The notes below the pieces were generated by a model that was not told the origin of the DNA, searched no databases, and saw only the letters and a list, made by a program, of their open reading frames with translations. From contig JAAVTG010000533.1 of the NCBI GenBank assembly GCA_011947345.1, forward strand, positions 33,926 through 97,925: a stretch of DNA of 64,000 nucleotides. The letters run 5' to 3'. The position numbers and the translations under genes are program-made. Origin of the DNA: Phytophthora quininea. Lineage: Eukaryota > Oomycota > Peronosporomycetes > Peronosporales > Peronosporaceae. Below are positions 32,879 to 44,057 of this stretch, one piece after another (the stretch's first letter is position 1; the number at the start of each line of letters is the position of its first letter).

Positions 32879-34629
32879 CTGGAAGGAGAAGGAGGGCTTC
32901 CTGCGAGGAGGGAGTCGCGAGAAGTTTGAGACCTTGAGCTGGGTTAAATGCGACGAGCTGGGTTAAATGTGATCACGTAAACATGAGATGATGACGTCAA
33001 AAATGTCAGGAATTTTGAAATCCAATTTATCTTGCGGTTTGTATTGAGCTCGATACCTTTCTAATGTTAAAATTCCTGTCATTTGATTCGTAATCCGTAA
33101 CCTGTGTAACCCGCTCATCACCTTCAACTTGCTCATCCTCTTCAACTTCAAAATTGATCTCATATTGATTTCAATTCAATAATTGAGGTCATTCCGCTGG
33201 CGTTCCATCGTAGTTCTTCCGCCATTCTTCGACCCTTCTCTGGAACGGTCGACGCACGTTCTTTTGAAACAAATCTAAATTTAGCTGGTCATGATTTCGT
33301 TTAGAACGATGTTGAAGTTGATCCCCATTTTAACAACGGACGCTTTTGATTGGGCTGTTGGGCGGCGGATCCTCGGGTTGACGAGCTTCTCTCACTTTCG
33401 ATTTCACCGGCGACGCGCGCCATGAACATAAGCCGCCTTCTCCACGCAGCAACCACCACTGGCAAGGAGGGTGTGACCCGCGCCATGAGCATCGTTCGCA
33501 TACTAAATCCAACAGAGTCGACAATGCAATTCGGGCTGCTGGACGGCTGGGACGACGACGAGGGCGAAGAGGACACCTTAGCGACGAGCGACGACGCTGC
33601 TGAGGACACCGACGCAGACACAGCGATGGACGAGGACGAATCTGGTGCCGCCAACGCTCCAGCCAACGCCACCATCCCTCTCTGGGAGGAGATGTGGCTG
33701 CTTGCGTTGCTCGAGTGCTACCAAAACGACAAAGGGAAGCCCGACTACGACACAGTGCAGGAAAGAACGCAGCGCATTGCCACGACCCTGCGCAGCATCG
33801 CCTACGGTGCTGGTCACCGTAGGGTCATGCTCGGCGCTCCACGTCCTAGACGGGGGCGTGGGGTGTTGCCTCAGCACCGAATCGAGGAGCTGGCACGTCG
33901 AATGCAGAACCTGCCATGCCAGTACCGGTTTAAAACGGTTGAGGCTGCTAAGTGGATGGGGATCAATCCATCCACTTACTCAAGACTACGGTGGAGGGCA
34001 GAGATAATCCTGGCGAAGCTCTCCACCGTAGTCTTCTCCCAAGCCACGGCCGCCGACGCCACAATGCTGTTGAGTAAGGTAACAGGCGCTTCGTCGCGAG
34101 TGTGGGTAGCAATGTATGCCTTCACGCTACCCACATTCGCCGAAGCGCTTGTGCAGCTGCACAAGTGGAAGCTCCAAGTGTGCCTCGTGTACGATAAAGT
34201 GTGGGCTAGCAGCAGCATCGACGCACTAAGATGCCTGCAACAGCTCCTCCAAGCAGGGATTCTGTGCTACCACCTAGGAAGTTATATGATGCACCTCAAG
34301 TTGATTATCGTGGACGCGCTGTTCTGCGCATTCGGCAGTCCAAACCTGTCCATGAAGGCCTACGGCGCTAATCGCGAGTGCCTCGTTCAACTGAACGGGG
34401 CACAAGCGCTCCAAGCAGCCGACATTTCCCAGGGACTGCTTGACGACAGTGCAATTAAGACGGCGACATTCACAGACGTTACCAAGCATCTCGTCAAGAT
34501 GCAGGAGAAGAAGGTCAAGAAGACAAAGGCGAAAACAAGCAAGCGCAGGCTCAGCAGCGAGTGAGCTTATCGGTGAGGAAGTCCTAACTCCCAGCTGTCT
34601 CCACAAGTCCGTCAAGTTCGTCAAGTCAA
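32879..34629. other. 1.75 kb insertion private to copy 2
   Basis: Comparison with copy 1 defines the ends to the base. The first 470 bp are AT-rich and non-coding; they hold a tandem pair of GAGCTGGGTTAAATG (near 32936-32970) and an imperfect inverted repeat (AAATGTCAGGAATTTT near 33001, AAAATTCCTGTCATTT near 33067). One long plus-strand gene fills the rest. I see no TIR, LTR or target duplication at the ends, and 91 bp of the ancestral sequence is lost, so the insertion mechanism is not evident. Confidence 0.75.
33350..34564 (+). CDS. PLD-superfamily (single HKD) protein with N-terminal helix-turn-helix-like region
   Basis: An intact ORF of 404 codons; the start is 33350 or, more likely, 33422. 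Order of parts (numbering from 33350): a basic leader, a very acidic segment (about 65-100), a region rich in Arg, a helix-turn-helix-like stretch (about 195-225: TVEAAKWMGINPSTYSRLR), then a PLD-like domain. The latter has VWVAMYAFT, LVYDKVWASSS, and one HKD motif: His315, Lys317, Asp322, Gly329, Ser330 and Asn332 in MHLKLIIVDALFCAFGSPN, followed by NREC. That spacing is the H-x-K-x4-D-x6-GSxN of PLDc_2 nucleases/phosphodiesterases such as Nuc and mitoPLD, which dimerise to complete the site. It is free of frameshifts, unlike its neighbours. The biological role is unknown. Both possible DNA binding and nuclease activity are inference. Confidence 0.7.
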   Translation: MGCWAADPRVDELLSLSISPATRAMNISRLLHAATTTGKEGVTRAMSIVRILNPTESTMQFGLLDGWDDDEGEEDTLATSDDAAEDTDADTAMDEDESGAANAPANATIPLWEEMWLLALLECYQNDKGKPDYDTVQERTQRIATTLRSIAYGAGHRRVMLGAPRPRRGRGVLPQHRIEELARRMQNLPCQYRFKTVEAAKWMGINPSTYSRLRWRAEIILAKLSTVVFSQATAADATMLLSKVTGASSRVWVAMYAFTLPTFAEALVQLHKWKLQVCLVYDKVWASSSIDALRCLQQLLQAGILCYHLGSYMMHLKLIIVDALFCAFGSPNLSMKAYGANRECLVQLNGAQALQAADISQGLLDDSAIKTATFTDVTKHLVKMQEKKVKKTKAKTSKRRLSSE

Positions 34630-34701
34630 TACATTTCGAAAACGTGGGTAAGTCTGTGACGTGGTCGAACGCATTGAATAAGGACACCGTCTGCGCGGGA
34701 G

Positions 34702-36304
34702 CTAGTCCTCCACCTTGAGGTCGATGGCGCCGTCGCTGTCGGTGCCGTCCTCGCTCTTTTTCCGAGACGACTTGCTTGCTTTGGTCTTGCTCTGCGACGC
34801 CAGCGACGAGCTGCTGATGCTCGTGGTGGCCGGCACCATGAACAGCAAGACGAGCGGCACCAGCTTGGCCACGCTGCGGATGGTGACGGCCGCGGCCAGC
34901 CCGGCAAAGTTGGTCTTGGAGATCTGCAGGTAGCTGCACAGCCACGAGCCGCCGTACGAGGCTACCGACCAGGAAAAGTTGTAGATGGACATGAGCAGCG
35001 CAAACATGGTGCCTTCGATGCCCGGTGGACAGATCTTGGCGCACAGCACGAGAGACGGCATGTGCTTGAGGCGGGCGACCACGTCCGAAAGGATCTCGTC
35101 GCCAAAGATGAAGAACCGGTCGCCGATGCCGAAGGCGACGTTCAGCCGCGAGACGAGCACAAACTCGGCGAACGAGACGCAGGCCGACGCCAGCTGGATG
35201 CGGAAGAACATGCGGCGGAAGGGCATGTCGCGGAAGTAGGCGTTGTAGAGCGCGGTGGTGCCCAGCAGCGTGAAGCTGCCGACGGTCGAGATGAAGCCCA
35301 GGAAGGACTTGGAGAAGCCCAGCTCCACCGTCTTGAAGCTGAACATCGCCTCGCCCACACTGGGAGGCAGCGCATTCGATAGGAAGATCCACAGCACGGG
35401 GCGCCAGCAGATCGGGTCCACAATGACGGATCCCAGCGCGCGGCACTGGTCCTGCACGGTTTGGAGGAAGCTGTGGTCTGCCGGCGGGACGTACGTCTCC
35501 TCTGGGATCTTGATGGAGATCAGCACCACACAGAGCGGACCCACCGCCGAGATGAAGAACACGCCCAGCGGCCCAAACGTATTGAGTGCGTATCCGGACA
35601 CCATCGACCCCAGCACTGAGCCGATCGAGAGCGAGAGCCATGACAGCGTCTGCAGATTGCCTGCCATGTCTTCTCGTTCGCTGCGTGCCGCCTCCACAAC
35701 TTTGCCGTCAATCACAACGTCGCAGAAGGCGATGCCCAGACTCGCCACCACAAGCGCCACCAGAGCGCTCTCGTAGGTGGTGATGAAGCCAGGCATGGAG
35801 AGCGCAAAGTAGGCAGCAGCCGAAATGGTGCTAAAGATGAGTAGGTAGGACTTGTGTCTTGTGCCCCAGATGGGGACGCTGTCGGACAGCATGCCGTACA
35901 GTGGCTCGCAGCGCCTCGGACTGCGCTGGGAGCAGCGCTAGCGTCTCGTTCAGGTAGTAGCTCGTGCCCAACGAACAGAGCGTGCTGCGGATGCCCTGCG
36001 TGAAGTAGACAAAGAAGATCTGCAGCAGCAGGCCGTCTCCGAACTGCAGCCGCATGGACTTGCACCAGTGGATGACGCTCTGCAGGCTCGACAACTTGCG
36101 GTCCTTGTTGTCCTTGAGGCTGCTTACGTCGTACGCGTCCTCGCTGTCGGCGGAAGAGTCCATCGTGCTGGCCACGCTGCTGCTACCGCCACCGCTCTCC
36201 ATGTCCAGAGCCTCCGTCTTCTTGTTTCGGCCGCGAATGCCGTCGCCAGGCAGCAGCTCGCTCGCGCCACCGTCGGCCATGATGAAAGCACGCGCGTCCG
36301 GCAA
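34702..36304 (-). pseudogene. BT1-family transporter, copy 2 (29-bp deletion)
   Basis: The sequence equals copy 1 except for a 29-bp deletion near 35904 that removes part of the IPWIVKPLYG signature and shifts the frame. The deletion lies between two GTGGCT direct repeats present in copy 1, which suggests slippage or recombination. The C-terminus, in contrast, is intact here and ends KVED at 34702, so copy 1 and copy 2 have complementary defects. Function of this copy is unlikely. Confidence 0.8.
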
Positions 36305-36403
36305 GAGTCAGAATGAAGCGCAGATCCTTTTCACAAAGTTGCTTTGAGTTTTATCGTCATCTGATTGGGCCCGAAATAGAATATTTGCAATGGAGTAGTC
36401 GCA

Positions 36404-38237
36404 ATGGAACTGGAATCGCCGTCGCCGCCGCCTGCGCCTCCGTCGTCTCCCCACCGCCTCTGGAGACGACCATCGGCAAGTACATCGCCAGATTCCGCTT
36501 CGAGAAACCGCAGCCGAGAGAAGTGCGCGCGACGGCCCAGCGCGGGGACTTTTGGTGGACGAGGTCGCCTCGATACGCTCGCAGCCCGTCACCACCGTCC
36601 ACGTGGGAATCGGGGGCGCCTTCGAGTTCCCAGAGAACGACGAAGAGAACAAGGGGGACATAGAGAACTTTATATGTCAACAGAGGAGAAGGCAGAAGAC
36701 GAAGAAGAGGAGGAGGAGAGTGTCACCAGCGTCGAGAGCAAACTCCGCCATCGGTTGGGATTGGCGACTGCTAATGGCAGCAAGCTGGAGGTGAAGGAAA
36801 ATCCGAGAGAGAAAGCAGCTGTGGTGCAGTCCTGGGGGCCTGCGGATTGGAGCTCTGTGGGGCTAGAGGAGGAAGACACAGATGCACTGGATGATGAAGA
36901 CGCCGACGAGGAAAACCCCGAAGAAGTCATTGAACGCGTGCGCAAGCGTCTGGGCTGGTCGACGTCTTCTAGCTCGTTGTCAACCCCTCGGTTGAGGCCC
37001 ATAGAACTGCGGCTGTCAATTGGTAACGAAGAGAAACAACTGATGAGGCCCCCACTATCACCTCAGCTGGATGACAGGTCGGTGAACAGAACTGCGGCAA
37101 AACATTCGCATGCATGGGCATGGAGTGAGCAGGAAAGAGGAGAGAGTTATAAGCAAGCCGATGGAGTGCTGACCACTAGAGATTCTGTCGCGAAAGATGA
37201 TTATGGAGCAAAGGGGTGGGATAAGCGCGGAGAGGATGAACTGAAAGCTGGTCTTTACGAACAGACGAGTGCAGTGGAAGAAAGCAAAGTTCCAAGCCAG
37301 CATAGTGATTTATCTCCGCTGGAAGGTGGGTCTACACGTACTGTGATTTACCAGATCAAACAAAGCTCTTCGTTTAACCAAAACCCCGAGGCGCTCAAAT
37401 TACCTAAAGTAAAAGATCCTGGTGCTATCGTAGGTGCACGACAGGTGCCGTCGATTCATTCCGAAGAATTGCCATCCCGCGAAATGGAGAAAGAATACTC
37501 AAATCTCAACCATAATAAACTGGAAAACCCAATGATTGAGCAAGAAGGCGGCATGCCATTGCTACGCACAAAAAGCCCCACTCGACCTGGATTGGATTTA
37601 ACTGCCGCTGACTGCGAAAGTATGGATACATCTGCTCAAAGCAAAGAACAAGGTGAGACTACGAAGGAGACACTTGACAGCCTCGTAAGTTTTGTTGTAC
37701 ATTCGTGGAGTTTGGAGTCTGCTGAGTTCATAGCTAAGCAAAAGTAAACGAACCTACGCCAGATCACAACAATCGAAGAAACGACGCTGATACCGTCATG
37801 CCAAACGGCATCCATTCACATATTGCAAGCTCTACCGCTGACCTGCGGTGCCTTCCTCCTGGAAGCCGTAAAGTTGTTAATGAAGAATCGGCTGCTCCTT
37901 TGTACCAGAAAGATGATGCTGAGGAGCTGGCTGAGATCCAAAGGACGAGTAAATGTGACTTCTTTGATTGTGATGATGGTGAAAATGGCGTTGGTGTTGA
38001 AGGGCAACCTGCGTATACAATACAGATGAGTGAAAGTGATCTCGCAGCGAAATCACCAGCAAATTCATGGAGGCTAAACAAAATCGGTAAACGTTTTTTT
38101 ACGAAGATGCAGGACATGATGACGGCGAGGAAGAGATCGAAGAGCCGGTACCCGGTGAAGAGGATGATGAGATCGCTCAGATGCTAATGCATCGAATTGC
38201 ATCACTCGAAGAGGCATTACTTCGGCTTGACTCGTGA
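36404..38237 (+). CDS. Acidic hypothetical protein, copy 2
   Basis: Same gene as at 24679-26510. Here the main frame is open for 447 codons (36404-37747), since the two indels that break copy 1 are absent. The conserved-looking KYIARFRFEKPQPREV module lies in a shifted frame at the start, as in copy 1. The likely donor GTAAGT at 37685 starts an intron, after which the frame beginning near 37750 continues to the acidic C-terminal helix and the stop at 38237. Only 4 bp separate this stop from the stop of the convergent CFAP92-like gene. Confidence 0.6.
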
Positions 38238-38241
38238 AAGC

Positions 38242-41200
38242 TTACTCGTTCCTCCAAAAGAGCCCGGTTTTCTCGGTCTCCTGCATAGGCACAATTTCTT
38301 TTCGAGTGATAAACTTCTTCACGGGTGGAGTTAGAATAGTGGTCGAAGATGGGAAGAAGAAGTCTTTGGGTTTGCCTGACGCAGCATCTGTAGCTGCAAA
38401 CTGCTTGCTGTCCAGGGGGCGTAGGGTGTTTGCAAAAGTGGCAGCAACACATCCAACGAATTCTTCCTGGTTGTGAATTGTGACGGGGCCTTATCGAGTG
38501 GTACCCGTTTTCCGCTTGGCAGAGTGGCGTTCCTAACAATCCGGATGGGCTTAGAACGTGCAGACCCTCTCAAGATATCAGAGATTTTGTCAAGCTGCGA
38601 TGGTTTCTCTCGAGGCTGACTGCAGATATTCCCATGAGCAATGAACTTCATCTGCTTTTTGTCGACAACTAGACGGCGCTCCCACTCATCCTGCTCTTTC
38701 TTGAGTGCTTCCTCCATTTCGAGACGAAGGCCTTCTCCACACAAATGAACACTTCGAAAGTAATCGGGATTGACTGTGCCGTCACCATTCGTGCCACCAA
38801 ATATCATGTCCTTCGATGGCAGGGTAGAAAACTCGGGGCCCTTCCTACCGCTTTGGCTAGAGCCTCGAGAAACAGGCTTGGGGTGATTGACATTATCAAC
38901 AAAAGGTTGACGGAGGTCTTCACAGCGAGCCTCACTGGGAGCATCTGTGCGCTTAATATATTCCTCGGGCTTCCGTGGCGCCGGATAAATGAATCCGCGC
39001 TGTGTCGTCCACTTCTTGCGTGACTCCTGCTCCTCAGCTTGCTTGAGCGCCTCTGGGTTGACCATGCTAAGCGCAAGGGACTGGAAATCTCGACTGTACG
39101 TGTACGTTGCTAGGTGGTCTTTCGACAACCGCGTGCGCATTTCATCTTGTAGGATATCTTGCGTCTGGTTGAGGATAACCATGACAAAAACGTTAGCTCT
39201 CCTATCCATGGCTAAAGTTTTTCAAGGCACGTACCCGAAGCTTCTGACCGCTGTACATATAGATTGGACTGGAGGAGGCCCCTTCCAAGATCGCTATGGA
39301 CTGTTTCTTTTCCAAATACTCCGTATGAAGCTCGTCTGCGCGTTTTTGCGTTCGAGGATGAAGTTTTCTCAATGCGATTTCGGCGAGCTTGGTCGTAGCT
39401 GTCGTTTGTCGAATCTGTCGGTGCTTTGAGTGATTTTTGTGGTATATAGCTGAGCGTTCGCTGTGCTTGCCATCGTTGGTATTCGACCCTGATTACTTTC
39501 GTTTTGCAGATTGGGGTTGGAGGATGAATTGGATGCGACGAGAGTACTGGCACTCGTACCATGGATATCTTCTAGCGTAATACTTTCGCCATATTTACTT
39601 TCGATCTCAAGCAGCATTTGCGATGTTGGAAAGAGATCGAGATGCTTGACTTCAATCAATCCCTGGACTTTTCGCATGTCCGTTAATCGAGACAAAGCTT
39701 GGTGACAGTTTTCGGAGACTTTGGTACTCATGTAAATGTCGGGCATTGTCATCAAATGCGGAAGCGAATGCCGGAGTTTGATCCGTTTCAAGTCGATCTC
39801 AAAAGTTGTGTATAGTCGGCGCGTGAAACCAAGTGTGTCGTTGGCAAACATTCTGTATCCTTGAGGGTCATTCGTCCTCTTCCTCTGCAGCTGTTCGTGT
39901 ATGTATTTCATGCCTTTGTCGGCAAGACCTTCGAGAATAATCATTCGGAACTGGTTGTCGATGATTTGCACCCCGGTGATCACATCAAGCGCACCACTTT
40001 CACAATCCAATTTCTCAGATTCTGTCATTTGGTATGAGCGAATTGGGACCCCAGGAAGCGACTTCAGGTTGACTGTGGCCATGCTTTTGCCACTTCTCGA
40101 AGCGTGGCATTGTCTTTGTAAGGAATGATCACAACAATTCTGGAAAACATTAAGTCCAGTTTGATTTCCCCAAGGGTATCGCCATTTTGGTTCTCACTTC
40201 TGGTCGGTGGTGTTACAGCGTCCTTGAAGCTTTTACTGGCGATTTCGATCGGAAATTCCAGCTTAACTTGAATGCTGAGCGAGGCACCTGAAGTCACGTA
40301 TGCACCAGGCTCTCGAATAACTTTTTCAAGTGGCGTCAAGTCGACAATCGATGAAAATTCGCTTTCTTCCGCTGTGGGGTCTGTTGTGCCAAGGGGGCTT
40401 GCTCGACGCTTTACACCTATTACGTCCGTTGTGAGTTTAAGGGTCATGTATGGGTTGTCATCCCTTGGTTTTGTGCCACCCATCCACTGTTTCGCGGTAT
40501 TGAGAAGCTCGGCAAGTCGGAATCGGGCTACTCCGTACGGAAACAGTTTACCGGACTGTGCAAGAGTCATTCTCCAATCACTCCGCGCAATGTCATCCAC
40601 AATTGGAAGTTCCAGTGGTTTGGGTGTTGTCGCAGCAAGGCTCTCGCCAGAACGAGAGATTGCCACAGACGCGATATTGCCGTAGATGTGCGATTCATCC
40701 TGCGTCTGCTGACATGGGTCCACTCCAGTTGTGTACAGGCCCTCCCACTTCGATTGCAACCTCGCCATCACTTCCTCTTGCCTCAAGTCTCGATCGCGAA
40801 TCTCGATGGACAACGCCGCAAACCGAATAGCATCAGCTAGCTCTGCTTTCTTAAAACGACCGCAGAGCAGTGTCACGCTGGCATTCCATTGAATCGTCTC
40901 ACTCTACAACGTGAAAGCAAGCGAGACCACTTGGTTAGTTTCAGGAATGAATGCTCAAATGTCAAGTTACGAGGTTGCTTACCTGGTGCTGTCCTGGTGT
41001 CAGCAACACGCGAGTAAGTGTATAAGAGGGCGTCGATCTTGATGGTGCGCTCGGTTGGGGTTCCAAGTGATCGGGGAAAAAATGTATCAGCGCGAAAGCA
41101 GGTTTACAGTAGTGATGGAGTGGAGAATGAGCTGAAGCTGTTCCACTTCCTTGATTAGTCACGCCTGGCATCCGCCGAGCTGTTCCGATGGTAATTGTGA

Positions 41201-41941
41201 GTGGGTTGAGTTGGTGAAGTATTTCGCCGGCAAGCAGTGGCTGATCTGTGGTGACTTGAACCGAAAGGTACTTGAGCCCGGATGCCGACGGCAGCTGACA
41301 AATATTCCTGGTGACCGAGCACGATTCGGTTTTAGTTGGCTTTGTTCCGAACACGCTGACATCTTGATTAGGTTGGGATTCCGCAATAGGGCCCTGTGAC
41401 CACACCTGCTTCACAGACAAGTAACCCGCTAGCAGGCTGCTGACATCTATCTCATAAAGCCCGGCAAAGGCTTTTGACACGAATTCAACTGCTGGAGTGG
41501 CCATTTGCGGTGCGACTGCGGTAGTCTTGACAGTAGACGGTTTGGCATCTTTTCCCTGCGCTCGTGGTGTGGATCCTACTCCAGCAAGGCCAGGGTGGTC
41601 AAACAGGAACAAAGAGAGGATGGGGTCGTCGTCGAGAGCAGTTGCGAAGGAATCCGTGATGGCAACGTCGGGAAGCTCTGCTCGAAGCGAAAACGTGCTG
41701 GTGGAGCGGCCGACGACTCGGGCGACTCGCTGTCGTGCACCGGTGTCCACCCAGAGCCCGAACCGATCGCGCTCGTTTGCTTCCTAGAGCCGTCAAGAAA
41801 GCGGAAGCGAAACCCTGGTGTTTCGAATGCACCGGTCTCGACTGCAGCCTCGATCTGCAGTGTAAAGGTGCATTTGCGGGCGTCCGACGCGCTGTTATCG
41901 TCGCTTCTGGCGGCAACAACTTCTTGACGCTTTGCGGCCAT
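38242..41941 (-). CDS. Probable CFAP92-like (DUF4550) axonemal protein
   Basis: About 1,180 residues from ATG at 41941 to TAA at 38242. The best landmarks are in the C-terminal half: QFRMIILEGLADKGMKYI, LYTTFEIDLKRIKLRHSLPH, KVQGLIEVKHLDLFPTSQM, VFVMVILNQTQDILQDEM, SRDFQSLALSM. They resemble the DUF4550/CFAP92 (KIAA1257) family of cilia- and flagella-associated proteins. An intron at about 40880-40964 is clear (GTAAGC to TTGTAG). Frameshifts near 41675, 40085, 39430, 39215 and 38430 split the reading frame. Such a protein fits an organism with flagellated zoospores. I name it from memory of family motifs, so the assignment is tentative; the coding status is firmer. Confidence 0.6.
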
Positions 41942-42100
41942 GGGGAAAGCAGCAGGAAAAGCGAATGCAACGACGAATAACGATAGGCTCCATTTAGCAA
42001 CGTTCGACCACCACCTTCGCACTCGCATCCGAAACACGTTTCCTCCAAATTTACAAGCACACTGTGGATATCTACACAAGACAACAAGTCCTGCAATTAT

Positions 42101-43594
42101 TCAGTCGCGCACGTTGAGCAGGTCGCGCAAGCTGCTGTCGCTGAGGTATTTGCGCACAGCCACGAGTGCTTCCAGCTGTACGGAGCGCAGGAACTCGCCC
42201 TTGAGCTTCTCCAGTTTGTCCAGCTCTTCCTTGGCGCTTTCTACAGCCATGTCGAGTTTCTCTTCCTCCGCCAGTCGCGGGTTGATGAGCTTAGCAAAGT
42301 GGAACATTTTGCAATTGCTCAACTTTTGAGCACGCGCATGTCGTCGCTGTGCAGCTTCTCCCCGATGTAGCCCCGAATACTCTGACCGTGGCGCAGGAGG
42401 ATCGTCCCGTTCTCGATGAGTCGCAGTAGCCCAAGCGTGTACTTCTCTTCCTCTGCCTTCCAACGACCCTTTCGCAGCGGACACATGAGTGCGTAGATGC
42501 TGGTCGAATCGAAGCCAACATTGAGGAAGGTCGCCACCCAGTCGATCTCGTCGTGGCGATTGCGCACAAGGCTTTTGGACTGGAGGAACTCCTTGGACTT
42601 GAGTACCATTGCCGCCATCGACGAGTCGGGCTTTCCCACACGACCGAAAGTTTGCATTCGAGGACTAGGCGTCCTGATGGTGGCAGGCAAGGCACTTGTA
42701 GGAGCTGTCAGTAAACCTCCTCGATCGTTGTAGCTAATGCAAGGCTCTGAGCACCGGGGCGACTCAATCGTTTCTCTGTTCTGAGGAGTACTGTAGCCGT
42801 AGTGTCGTCGGGACTCTTCATCGTCTGTTGCCGACGGCGTACTGGCAGAAGACATCGATAGACGCGACCTCTCCAGCGCCGTCAGCTCGCACTCTGGCGG
42901 GTAAAACGACCTTGACCGCAGCGGTGGCGGAGACGGTGGACGATCCGTCCTCCTCCGTTTCTGGGCAAGCTGTGGCCTTTCCTCCATCCTGCTGCGCCCG
43001 TAGATGGGCTCCATTTGCACGTGCCCCAATTGTTTGTGTCTGCTATCACCGCTCTGGTATCGCGGGATCACTGGGATCTCGGTGGGGATGCGGATCTCCC
43101 GGTCCGGACTGCTGTAGAATAGGCGTCGACGCTGCACCACCGCGTCGCTCGTCAAGATTCTCTCCGTCGCAAGATGTCGGTGGATTTTTACGGGTGACGT
43201 GGGGCCATTGGGCACAGGGATGGTGCCTCTCTCGAACACGAACTCGGGGTACACTACACGCCGCATGGGGGCCACTCCTGTCTCTTGAGTGATGCAACCT
43301 CTGGGGCGAGCCCAGTTCGGCGTCTGCTGTAGCGGGGCGGCGACAGATCGTCGTCGATGGATCGGGGTCTCTTCCCACTGCAGCTTTCGCTCCTCGGCTG
43401 CGGGATCCCTCGGAGCGGAGGGAAGTCGCTGACCGGGGCCAGCAGCGACGAGATCCGAGGCAGCAACGGCGTCGTCGAGTGGAAGCTGCGCGGGCTCGGT
43501 CGCTGCGGGGCGGACACCGGCCGCCACTGCGCGGGGGCACGACGACGGGGGCGGTCGACAGCATCGGCGTTAGCTGGTCGCGGACGCCCGCCAT
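42101..43594 (-). CDS. Protein with conserved C-terminal 'GRW-x-EEE' module
   Basis: About 495 residues. A basic, Pro/Ser/Arg-rich and probably disordered N-terminal two thirds leads to a compact module: CPLRKGRWKAEEEKYTLGL, LIENGTI, GEKLHSDDMRVLK, then MFHFAKLINPRL and a charged coiled coil. The GRW-x-AEEEKY start looks like a Myb/SANT first helix. I recall similar PLR-G-W-EE modules in uncharacterised diatom and oomycete proteins, but no function is known to me. Two indels (near 43533 in a C run, near 42330 in an A run) interrupt the frame. The start at 43594 is the first ATG in the reconstructed frame; the region upstream shows no conserved signal. Confidence 0.6.
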
Positions 43595-44057
43595 CTATCT
43601 TGGCGCGGGGGCTGACGAAGCGGAAGTGAGGATGGAAGAGCAGCCATTCTTCCACTGTTTGGATCAAATGACGAAACGCTTTACGATCAACAAAAATAGC
43701 ACTTGCCTGTCCTGCGCGTGCTTCATGCTTCCAAGAAGCAAGAACGGTGGACATCTATCCTGGTTCTCTGTGGGCGCGGCCGAGAGCTGTCATCGTTGCC
43801 GCAGAGCCAGCGGCAGTGGTGATCGCGCAGGGGCGAATGCAAAACCAAGTTGGACGCTGCTGAAGATAATTTGCTCGGCCGTCATTTCCGTTTGGTCGTG
43901 AAAGTGCACTCCGAAACGCTTGCCTCCGAACCCCAGCGCCTGGCAACAGGGCCATGCTGCCGAACACAACCCGAAAGCATACCAACGACACCAGCAGAAA
44001 ATACAACCTTCTGTATTGGAATGTACTAAAAGCCCCGCTGTAAAGAGCTGCTCGCCC
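43595..44057. other. Intergenic region 3' of POLD1
   Basis: This is 463 bp. An 83-codon minus ORF (43755-44006) starts with a hydrophobic leader, but overlapping frames are equally open and no domain is visible, so I do not call a gene. It should contain the promoter of the 42101-43594 gene. Confidence 0.35.

Larger units (their letters stand above)
32025..38344. repeat. Segmental duplication, copy 2 (interrupted by 32879-34629)
   Basis: Homology to copy 1 covers 32025-32878 and 34630-38344. Between them, 91 bp of copy 1 (22786-22876) are replaced by 1751 bp that are unique in the window. Beyond 38344 copy 2 continues into the full CFAP92-like gene. Confidence 0.88.

Noticed and set aside
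34274..35641. 455-codon minus ORF in the transporter copy 2 region
   Set aside because: It is an alternate frame of the BT1 transporter that runs on antisense through the end of the PLD gene, with an Arg/His-rich shadow composition.
43755..44006. Small secreted protein with a hydrophobic leader
   Set aside because: Overlapping frames are equally open, there is no homology signal, and the region directly follows POLD1.
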